Shown here piece after piece: positions 1 to 7,260 of a DNA stretch of 7,260 bases. The DNA comes from Bacillota bacterium (GTDB lineage Bacteria > Bacillota_E > JAJZYS01 > JAILZS01). The stretch is from NCBI GenBank assembly GCA_021817625.1, contig JAKASY010000088.1, positions 1-7,260 on the forward strand. Reading direction: 5' to 3'. Both the position numbers and the translations under genes were made by a program. Numbering within the stretch: the stretch's first letter is position 1; each line of letters begins with the position of its first letter. The notes under the pieces were generated by a model. That model saw nothing but the letters and a program-made list of their open reading frames with translations, was not told where the DNA came from and made no database searches.

Positions 1-460
1 CGGAGCCGCCGCGGCCCAGGGTTGTCGTCTCGGCCCGGCTGCGGCCCTGAAAGCCGGCGACGACCACCACCCGTCCGCGCTCGAGCTCCCGTAGGATGCG
101 GCGCGTATCAACGCGCAGGATGCTCGCGCGACGGTGGCGCGAGTCGGTGTGGATGCCCGCCTGTGCGCCCGTGAGGGAGACCGCCGGAACGCCCAGGTCC
201 GCGAGGGCCATGGCCAGGAGGGCGATCGAGACCTGCTCGCCGGTGGCGAGGAGCATGTCCATCTCGCGCGGCGAGGGGTTTCGCGCCACCTTGGCGGCAA
301 GGTCGAGCAGGGCGTCCGTGCTGTCGCCGAGGGCCGACACGACGACCACCACGTGGCAGTCGGACCCAAGGCTTTGGCGCACGCGCGCCGCGACGCGGCG
401 CACCCGGTCCGCGTCGGCGACGGAGCTGCCGCCGTACTTCTGAACGATGATGCGGGACAT
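1..460 (-). CDS. lysC: Aspartate kinase, N-terminal part (cut by window edge)
   Basis: Aspartate kinase phosphorylates L-aspartate with ATP to give aspartyl-4-phosphate. This is the cytoplasmic entry step to lysine/diaminopimelate, threonine and methionine. Reading the minus strand from the ATG at 460 gives 153 uninterrupted codons, and the gene runs off the left edge; whole enzymes are usually about 400 residues or more. Visible family motifs are the start MSRIIVQKYGGSSVADADR (ATP-site KYGGSSVA, residues 8-15), VVVSALGDSTDALLDLA (about 39-55), REMDMLLATGEQVSIALL (about 65-82), SLTGAQAGIHTDS (about 94-106) and TTLGRGGS at the edge. The start is supported by an AAAGGAG ribosome site at 473-467, six bases upstream. 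The C-terminal ACT domains that set feedback type lie outside the window, so the isozyme class cannot be told. The gene is divergent from uvrA. I see no lysine riboswitch or T-box motif in its leader. Confidence 0.95.
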   Translation of the reverse strand, partial: MSRIIVQKYGGSSVADADRVRRVAARVRQSLGSDCHVVVVVSALGDSTDALLDLAAKVARNPSPREMDMLLATGEQVSIALLAMALADLGVPAVSLTGAQAGIHTDSRHRRASILRVDTRRILRELERGRVVVVAGFQGRSRAETTTLGRGGS

Positions 461-582
461 CGCGGGCTCCTTTCGCGCCCCGCCGCTACGCGGGCCGGAA
501 GTGGGCGAGGCGCGCGGCTAGTCGAGGACGCAGGCGCCGTGCCGAGGCGCGCTGCCAACGAGCGCGTGCGGCCGGCCTGTCC

Positions 583-600
583 GTCCATTTTGACATGGAC
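583..600. repeat. Inverted repeat, 6-bp arms
   Basis: GTCCAT (583-588) and ATGGAC (595-600) are perfect complements around the 6-base loop TTTGAC. There is no T tract on either side, so it does not look like a terminator. It could be an operator half-site pair or a leader hairpin on the lysC side. Confidence 0.5.
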
Positions 601-619
601 TCGAGGAAGTTCGCATCCT
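590..619 (+). promoter_or_regulatory. Possible second, distal promoter towards uvrA
   Basis: A perfect TTGACA (590-595) is followed after 18 bp by CATCCT (614-619), which matches TATAAT at three positions. Transcription would start about 275 bp before uvrA and pass through the SOS-type box. The -35 lies in the loop of the 583-600 inverted repeat. The -10 is weak, so this is a low-confidence call. Confidence 0.22.
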
Positions 620-724
620 GTCGGCGCTTGCACCTACGCGGAGCCGGCCCGACATCCGCCCTGGAGCGTGAATGGCGAGCGACGTCCGCCCCGCGGATGC
701 AGTTGGTCCCTGTGGCGTCCCGGG

Positions 725-741
725 CACGGCATCCTGCCGTG
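725..741. repeat. Inverted repeat, 7-bp arms with 3-base loop
   Basis: CACGGCA (725-731) and TGCCGTG (735-741) are perfect complements around TCC. As RNA it would be a tight, stable hairpin on either strand. There is no downstream U-run, so it is not a canonical intrinsic terminator. It lies 30 bp upstream of the SOS-type box and could be a regulator binding site or a leader structure. Confidence 0.55.
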
Positions 742-771
742 ACGATGGGAAGGAGCGCCAGGTCCGTATGG

Positions 772-785
772 CGAACGCACGTTCG
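772..785. promoter_or_regulatory. Putative LexA (DinR) SOS box upstream of uvrA
   Basis: The sequence CGAACGCACGTTCG is a palindrome with perfect 5-bp arms around four bases. It fits the Gram-positive LexA/DinR consensus GAAC-N4-GTTC exactly, including the flanking C and G. It lies about 118 bp upstream of the uvrA start, and uvrA is a classic SOS gene in Bacillus and many other bacteria. LexA repression, relieved by RecA after DNA damage, is the natural reading. The box sits about 65 bp upstream of the best -10 candidate, which is further than usual, so either the true promoter is nearer the box or repression works from upstream. LexA itself is not in the window. Confidence 0.7.
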
Positions 786-849
786 GGAAGGGCTCGTATC
801 CCCGCTTAGGCGGGCCGGTGGTTGCCGGCCGGCGGCGCGCGCGGCGCGG

Positions 850-858
850 TGATACACT
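850..858 (+). promoter_or_regulatory. Candidate extended -10 promoter for uvrA
   Basis: TGATACACT carries the TGn extension followed by TACACT, which shares four of six bases with TATAAT. It is the only TAnnnT hexamer I found on the plus strand of the intergenic region. It would start transcription near 865, giving a leader of about 38 nt to the uvrA start. No good -35 hexamer sits 16-18 bp upstream, which an extended -10 can tolerate. This is inference from motif match only. Confidence 0.45.
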
Positions 859-867
859 AAAGGGACG

Positions 868-884
868 GCGGCCGCTAGGGCCGC
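868..884 (+). promoter_or_regulatory. Leader hairpin directly before the uvrA ribosome site
   Basis: GCGGCC (868-873) pairs perfectly with GGCCGC (879-884) around GCTAG. The stem ends four bases before the ribosome site GGAAGGGAG (888-896), so it could modulate ribosome access to the TTG start at 903. The stem also contains TAG at 876-878, in frame with uvrA, which rules out an earlier start for UvrA. Confidence 0.4.
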
Positions 885-902
885 GGCGGAAGGGAGCGGA
901 CC

Positions 903-3749
<2,847 letters not shown>

Positions 3750-3770
3750 CGCCGGCGCCGCCCGCCGCCG

Positions 3771-3783
3771 AAAGGGGGGAGGG
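3771..3783 (+). promoter_or_regulatory. Ribosome binding site of uvrC
   Basis: AAAGGGGGGAGGG is a purine-only run in the 36-base gap between uvrA and uvrC that supports the ATG at 3786. No terminator with a T tract lies in this gap, so read-through from uvrA is expected. Confidence 0.75.
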
Positions 3784-3785
3784 AC

Positions 3786-5771
3786 ATGGGGCCGGGCGAC
3801 CTGCCGGATCTGCCGCGCGAGAGCGGTTGCTACATCTTCCGCGCCGCCGACGGCCAGGTCCTGTACGTCGGCAAGGCGCGCTCGCTGCGCGCGCGCGTGC
3901 GCACCTACTTCCAGGACCCGGGGCGCCTTACGGTCAAGACGGCCACGATGGTGGCCAAGGCCGCGCACCTCGAGGTCATCACCACCCAGAGCGAGGTCGA
4001 GGCCCTCCTCCTTGAGAACACGCTTATCAAGCGCCACCGGCCGCGCTACAACATCCTCCTGCGCGACGACAAGACCTATCCGTACCTGAAAATCACGAAC
4101 GAGACGTTTCCTCGTCTCCTCCTCGTGCGGCGCGTGAAGGCCGACGGTGGCCGCTACTTCGGCCCCTACGCCAGCGCCGGCGCGGTGCGCGACACGCTGC
4201 GGCTCCTGCGCAGGGTGTTCCCCATGCGCACCTGCACCCCGCACAGGTTCCGCACCGCCCTGAGGCCCTGCCTCGAGTACCACATCCACCGCTGCCCCGG
4301 CCCGTGCGTCGGGCTCATCAGCGCCCAGGCATACGGCGAGCTCGTGGAGGGCGTGCGCCAGTTCCTCGAGGGCAGGAGCGACGAGGTGCGCCGCCGCCTC
4401 GGCGCCCAGATGGCGGAGGCCGCGGACAACCTGGAGTTCGAGCGGGCGGCGGAGCTGCGCGACCTCCTGCGCGCGGTGGAGCGCCTGTCCGAGCGCCAGG
4501 AGGTCGTGCGCCTGAGCGGCGCCGACGAGGACTACCTGGGCCTGGCGCGGCGCGGTCGCACGGCGGCGGTGAGCGTGCTGCAGGTGCGCGCCGGAAAGCT
4601 CGTGGGGCGCGAGACCTACTTCCTGACGGCCGACGGCGACGCCGACGACGCGGCGGTGCTCGGCGCCTTCCTCGTCCAGTACTACCCGATGGCCTCCTCC
4701 TGGCCGAAGGAGGTCTGCCTGGGCACCGTGGCGTTCGAGGAGGGCCAGGACCTCGCGCACCTGTTCGCCCAGGGCATGCCGGGCGACGGGCGGCGCACCC
4801 GCCTGCATGTGCCGCGGCGGGGCGAGAAGGTGCGCCTGCTCGCGCTCGCGGGCGACAACGCCCGCTGGGCCCTGGAGGAGGAGCGCCTGCGCGAGAGCCG
4901 CGCCGGCGCGCCCCTGGACGAGCTCCAGGCCGCGCTCGGGCTGAGCGAGCGGCCGCGGCGGATCGAGGGCTACGACATCTCGAACTTTCAGGGCACCGAC
5001 TCGGTCTCGTCGATGGTCGTATTCGTCGACGGCCGGCCGGCCAAGTCGGAGTACCGCCACTTCCGCATCAAGACCGTGGTGGGGGCCGACGACTTCGCCT
5101 CCCACGCCGAGACCATGGGGCGCCGCCTCGCCCGCTACCGTGAGGAGCGCAAGGCTGTGGACGAGGGCAGGCTCAAGCCCGAGGACGCCAAGTTCCTGCG
5201 CCTGCCTGACCTCATCCTGATCGACGGCGGCAAGGGCCAGCTCTCCGCCGTGCGCAAGGTGATGCACGAGATGGGCATGGCGCACATCCCGACCTTCGGT
5301 CTCGCCAAGGAGGAGGAGCTCCTGTTCCGCGAGGGCCAGAGCGAGCCGATCCGCCTGGCGCGCGACAGCGCGGGGCTGCGCCTGCTTCAGGCGGTGCGCG
5401 ACGAGTCGCACCGCTTCGCCATCACGCACCATCGCCAGCTGCGCGCTGGGCGCACGCTCACCTCACGCCTCCTGGCGGTGCCGGGCATGGGCCGGGTCCG
5501 CACCCGCCGGCTCCTCTCCGCCTTGGGCTCGCTTGACGCGGTGGCGCAGGCCGACGTTCCCGCCCTGGTCGCGGCCGGCCTGCCGGCCCCCGTGGCCGAG
5601 CGCGTGCACGCCGCGCTTCAGACCGAGGCGGCGCCGCCGCCGGCGCCGCCGGCGCGCCGCCGCCGGCGGCCGAGGCGGGGAACGCCCGCCCGCGCGGCGA
5701 ACCCCCTGCCTCGAGGGGCGCCCGAGCGCCGGGCGGCCCGAGATTCCGCCCCCGGGGGGAACGGCACGTGA
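3786..5771 (+). CDS. uvrC: Excinuclease ABC subunit C (UvrC)
   Basis: UvrC joins the UvrB-DNA complex and cuts the damaged strand on both sides of the lesion. The N-terminal GIY-YIG nuclease (about 11-90, 3' cut) shows SGCYIF (13-18), LYVGK (26-30), Arg37 and Glu77. Four cysteines at 150, 162, 170 and 174 have the C-x11-C-x7-C-x3-C spacing of the E. coli UvrC iron-sulfur ligands. A UVR motif that contacts UvrB spans about 200-235. The RNase H-like nuclease (5' cut) has Asp397 in IEGYDISN, an acidic DD at 435-436, Asp480 in LILIDGGKGQ and His542 in DESHRF. A helix-hairpin-helix pair follows at about 558-611. Residues 612-661 are an Ala/Pro/Arg-rich tail beyond the usual end (E. coli UvrC is 610 residues). 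Start ATG has a strong purine-rich ribosome site. The stop overlaps the next gene's start (TGATG). Confidence 0.98.
   Translation: MGPGDLPDLPRESGCYIFRAADGQVLYVGKARSLRARVRTYFQDPGRLTVKTATMVAKAAHLEVITTQSEVEALLLENTLIKRHRPRYNILLRDDKTYPYLKITNETFPRLLLVRRVKADGGRYFGPYASAGAVRDTLRLLRRVFPMRTCTPHRFRTALRPCLEYHIHRCPGPCVGLISAQAYGELVEGVRQFLEGRSDEVRRRLGAQMAEAADNLEFERAAELRDLLRAVERLSERQEVVRLSGADEDYLGLARRGRTAAVSVLQVRAGKLVGRETYFLTADGDADDAAVLGAFLVQYYPMASSWPKEVCLGTVAFEEGQDLAHLFAQGMPGDGRRTRLHVPRRGEKVRLLALAGDNARWALEEERLRESRAGAPLDELQAALGLSERPRRIEGYDISNFQGTDSVSSMVVFVDGRPAKSEYRHFRIKTVVGADDFASHAETMGRRLARYREERKAVDEGRLKPEDAKFLRLPDLILIDGGKGQLSAVRKVMHEMGMAHIPTFGLAKEEELLFREGQSEPIRLARDSAGLRLLQAVRDESHRFAITHHRQLRAGRTLTSRLLAVPGMGRVRTRRLLSALGSLDAVAQADVPALVAAGLPAPVAERVHAALQTEAAPPPAPPARRRRRPRRGTPARAANPLPRGAPERRAARDSAPGGNGT
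5744..5761 (+). promoter_or_regulatory. Ribosome site of the membrane-protein gene inside an imperfect inverted repeat
   Basis: GGGGGGAA (5754-5761) is the likely Shine-Dalgarno of the next gene, nine bases before its ATG. It lies in the imperfect palindrome TTCCGCCCCCGGGGGGAA, so in mRNA the purine run can pair with the preceding TTCC and C-run. Ribosomes finishing uvrC would open this structure, which fits the TGATG overlap and suggests translational coupling. The pairing is seen in the sequence; the coupling is inference. Confidence 0.5.
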
Positions 5772-6112
5772 TGGGCCTCGTGGTGACTTGGCTTGTGCGC
5801 GCGGCCGCGATCCTGGTCGTGAGCTACATCGGCATCGGCATATCTGTGAACGGCATTGGCGCGGCAATCGTCGCCGCGGTCGTCCTGAGCCTCGTCGACC
5901 TGATCGTGAAGCCCATCCTCACCATGCTCACGCTGCCGGTGACGGTGGTCACCTTCGGGCTGTTCATGTTCGTCATCAACGGCATCATGCTCCTGATCGT
6001 GGGCGCCCTCGTGCCGGGGTTCACCGTGCGCGGCATCCTTGCGGCGATTGTCGGCTCGATCCTGATCGGCATCGTCGGCACCGCCATCCAGGCCCTTGTG
6101 CGCATGATCTGA
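5771..6112 (+). CDS. Phage holin family 4 / YvlD-like four-helix membrane protein
   Basis: This 113-residue, almost wholly hydrophobic protein matches the pattern of the Phage_holin_4_2 / YvlD family. The key block is a polar VDLIVKPILTML (about 42-53) followed by LPVTVVTFGLFMFVINGIM (about 54-72) and a VPGFTVRG turn (about 81-88). Four membrane helices are likely at about 4-24, 29-50, 57-80 and 87-108. Despite the family name, most chromosomal members are not phage lysis proteins and their function is unknown; Bacillus subtilis YvlD is encoded close to uvrBA. The ATG at 5771 overlaps the uvrC stop as TGATG; a GTG at 5768 would add one residue and cannot be excluded. It sits between repair genes and rapZ in the presumed operon. 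There is no sign of an adjacent endolysin or other prophage gene. Confidence 0.88.
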   Translation: MGLVVTWLVRAAAILVVSYIGIGISVNGIGAAIVAAVVLSLVDLIVKPILTMLTLPVTVVTFGLFMFVINGIMLLIVGALVPGFTVRGILAAIVGSILIGIVGTAIQALVRMI

Positions 6113-6138
6113 GCGTTGCGGCAGAACCGCGGCGTCCT

Positions 6139-6144
6139 GGGAGG
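6139..6144 (+). promoter_or_regulatory. Ribosome site near the rapZ start (conflicts with the GTG start)
   Basis: GGGAGG at 6139-6144 is the only good Shine-Dalgarno in the 31-base gap after the membrane-protein gene. Its last G is the first base of the GTG at 6144, too close to serve it. It is ideally placed, eight bases away, for an in-frame CTG at 6153. A GAGGAGG run further down (6183-6189) is 17 bases before an in-frame GTG at 6207, which is too far for good initiation. Confidence 0.5.
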
Positions 6145-7076
6145 TGGACGGGCTGAGCCGCCGCTACGGCGGGACCGAGGACGAGGAGGCGGCCGAGCGC
6201 GGGCATGTGCGGCCACGTGTCGTGATGGTCACGGGCCTGTCCGGCGCGGGCAAGAGCCTGGCGATCAAAAGCCTCGAGGACCTCGGCTTCTACTGTGTGG
6301 ACAACCTTCCGGCCGACCTCATCGGCGCGTTCGCGGACCTGGGCTCGGCCGCCGGCCGGCGCCGCCTCGCCGCCGTGAGCGACGCGCGCGCCGGTCAGGT
6401 GACGGGCCTGGCCGACGCCCTCGACCGCCTCGAGGAGCGCGGCATTCCGTACCTCCTCCTGTTCCTCGAAGCGCGCGAGGACGTGCTCGTGCAGCGCTAC
6501 AAGGAGAGCCGCCGCCGCCACCCGATGGCGCCGGAGGGGCGCGTGCTCGACGGCATCCGCCAGGAGCGCGAGCTCCTGGCCGAGCTCAGGGGGCGCGCCC
6601 ACCGCATCATCGACACGACGAACCTGGGACCCGCCGGCCTGCGGCGCGAGCTCGCCGGCCTGTTCGCGGGCGACTCCGACACGCCGGCGCTCGTCGTCAC
6701 GCTCACCTCGTTCGGCTTCAAGCACGGGCTGCCGTCGGACGCCGACCTGGTGTTCGACGTGCGCTTCCTGCCCAATCCGCACTACGAGACCGACCTTGCG
6801 CCGCTTCCCGGCACCGACCGGCGTGTCTCGTCCTTCGTCCTGTCGCAGCCGGAGACACGCGCGCTCCTCGCCCACCTGGAGCCGTTCCTCGCCTATCTCC
6901 TGCCGCGCTTCGTCGACGAGGGCAAGGAGCAGCTGATGATCGCCGTGGGCTGCACCGGCGGCCAGCACCGGTCGGTGGCGCTGACCGAGCACCTGGCCAC
7001 CTTCCTGCGGGAGAGCGGCTACCCGGTCGCCGTCCAGCACCGGGACCTGCGCCGCGACAGGGCGCATGGCGAGTAG
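6144..7076 (+). CDS. rapZ: RNase adapter / nucleotide-binding protein RapZ (YvcJ)
   Basis: RapZ-family proteins bind nucleotides through an N-terminal P-loop domain. In E. coli, RapZ senses glucosamine-6-phosphate and presents small RNAs to RNase E; in Bacillus the homologue YvcJ is an NTPase whose precise role is less clear. From GTG 6144 the product has 310 residues. It shows Walker A GLSGAGKS (31-38), the family block LGFYCVDNLP (47-56), RYKESRRRHP (118-127), TSFGFKHGLP (188-197), DADLVFDVRFLPNPHY (199-214) and the C-terminal signature GCTGGQHRSV (269-278), which in E. coli RapZ belongs to the sugar-phosphate pocket. The core is complete with no frameshift. About 25 residues precede the P-loop strand, more than in Bacillus YvcJ, so translation may start at CTG 6153 or GTG 6207. 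It overlaps the next gene by 11 bases, as expected for the conserved rapZ-yvcK pair. Confidence 0.95.
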   Translation: MDGLSRRYGGTEDEEAAERGHVRPRVVMVTGLSGAGKSLAIKSLEDLGFYCVDNLPADLIGAFADLGSAAGRRRLAAVSDARAGQVTGLADALDRLEERGIPYLLLFLEAREDVLVQRYKESRRRHPMAPEGRVLDGIRQERELLAELRGRAHRIIDTTNLGPAGLRRELAGLFAGDSDTPALVVTLTSFGFKHGLPSDADLVFDVRFLPNPHYETDLAPLPGTDRRVSSFVLSQPETRALLAHLEPFLAYLLPRFVDEGKEQLMIAVGCTGGQHRSVALTEHLATFLRESGYPVAVQHRDLRRDRAHGE

Positions 7077-7260
7077 CGGCGGGGGCGGCCGGGCGCGCCG
7101 CCTTCTCGGGTGGCTCTCGCCGGGCTTCGGCTTCAAGCGGCACGTGGCCGTCCTCGCCCTCGGCGCGTTCGTCGGGGCGCTCGGCCTGAGCGAGGTGCTG
7201 CGCCGGCTGCACAGCCACTTCCTCCAGGCCCTGAGCGGCGGCCTGGCCGCCACATCGGAC
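7066..7260 (+). CDS. yvcK: YvcK-like gluconeogenesis factor, N-terminal part (cut by window edge)
   Basis: An open frame of 65 codons runs from the ATG at 7066 to the window end, overlapping the end of rapZ by 11 bases. The product starts with a glycine/arginine-rich stretch, then LLGWLSPGFGFKRHVAVLA (about 13-31) and a hydrophobic segment that may cross the membrane (about 27-46). Position directly after rapZ and the WLxPGxGxKR-then-hydrophobic layout match YvcK (CofD-like, UDP-GlcNAc-binding) proteins of several clostridial and other Bacillota lineages, which carry an N-terminal membrane anchor before the Rossmann-like domain. YvcK in Bacillus is needed for growth on gluconeogenic carbon sources and affects cell shape. 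The diagnostic glycine-rich nucleotide-binding motif lies beyond the window, so the assignment rests on context and the anchor. The ribosome site is weak (AGGG at 7059-7062), so coupling to rapZ translation is likely. Confidence 0.75.
   Translation, partial: MASSGGGGRARRLLGWLSPGFGFKRHVAVLALGAFVGALGLSEVLRRLHSHFLQALSGGLAATSD

Larger units (their letters stand above)
461..902. other. Divergent intergenic region between lysC and uvrA
   Basis: This 442-bp stretch separates two genes transcribed away from each other, so it should carry both promoters. It holds an SOS-type palindrome (772-785), inverted repeats at 583-600, 725-741, 801-814, 824-833 and 868-884, a recurring GCATCC/GGATGC motif between 613 and 734, a perfect TTGACA at 590-595 and an extended -10 at 850-858. 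The short open frames that cross it have no recognisable protein, no convincing ribosome site and the arginine-rich composition of chance GC-rich frames, so I call no gene here. I found no tRNA, T-box, lysine riboswitch or T-tailed terminator. Confidence 0.85.

Noticed and set aside
605..645. Minus-strand GTAGGTGCAAGC and GATGCGAAC as a lysine riboswitch core
   Set aside because: The resemblance to the AGAGGTGCGAAC-type core is partial, and I could not find the remaining conserved helices and junction bases.
518..727. A 69-codon minus-strand frame upstream of lysC, as a possible leader peptide
   Set aside because: There is no properly spaced ribosome site and no run of lysine, threonine or methionine codons that an attenuator peptide would need.
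134..742. A 202-codon plus-strand frame opposite lysC and into the intergenic region
   Set aside because: It is antisense to clear aspartate kinase motifs and its composition is arginine/alanine-rich with no family resemblance.
595..852. An 85-codon plus-strand frame in the intergenic region
   Set aside because: It has no ribosome site, an arginine-rich random composition, and it crosses the putative SOS box and inverted repeats.
5631..5672. GCC/GGC-rich palindromic stretch at the end of uvrC as an intrinsic terminator
   Set aside because: It lies inside the coding frame, has no T tract, and the next gene starts within the uvrC stop codon.
5771..6112. The holin-family gene as evidence of a prophage or lysis module
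   Set aside because: No endolysin, phage structural or integrase gene is present, the gene is embedded in a housekeeping operon, and this family is common on bacterial chromosomes outside phages.

Overview
The window is a GC-rich bacterial chromosome segment with compact, overlapping genes and a strong preference for codons ending in G or C. It reads as core housekeeping DNA: I see no mobile element, CRISPR array, tRNA or rRNA. Gene content and order (uvrA-uvrC-small membrane protein-rapZ-yvcK), a Gram-positive type SOS box and a YvcK start that appears to carry a membrane anchor point to a high-GC member of the Bacillota (Symbiobacterium/Thermaerobacter/Limnochorda-like). An Actinomycetota origin is less likely but not excluded. 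This placement is inference.

Layout. Positions 1-460 (minus strand) hold the first 153 codons of aspartate kinase (lysC), cut by the window edge. Positions 461-902 are a 442-bp divergent intergenic region. It holds a palindrome matching the Bacillus/Mycobacterium LexA (DinR) box, several inverted repeats, an iterated GCATCC motif and a likely extended -10 promoter for uvrA. On the plus strand follow uvrA (903-3749, TTG start), uvrC (3786-5771), a 113-residue four-helix membrane protein of the phage-holin-4/YvlD family (5771-6112), rapZ/yvcJ (about 6144-7076) and the first 65 codons of a yvcK-like gene (7066 onward), cut by the window edge.

How the genes work together. The five plus-strand genes are spaced 36, -1, 31 and -11 nt apart, so they probably form one operon. 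UvrA (damage recognition) and UvrC (dual incision) are two of the three subunits of nucleotide excision repair; uvrB is not in the window. The SOS-type box upstream fits damage-inducible control. RapZ and YvcK are conserved neighbours in Gram-positive bacteria and link metabolite sensing to cell-envelope precursor supply. The membrane protein is translationally coupled to uvrC, and its role is unknown. No clearly new system is visible. The points most worth following are the SOS box and what it implies for rapZ/yvcK, the membrane-anchored YvcK start, the coupled holin-like gene, and the repeat-rich lysC/uvrA divergent region.
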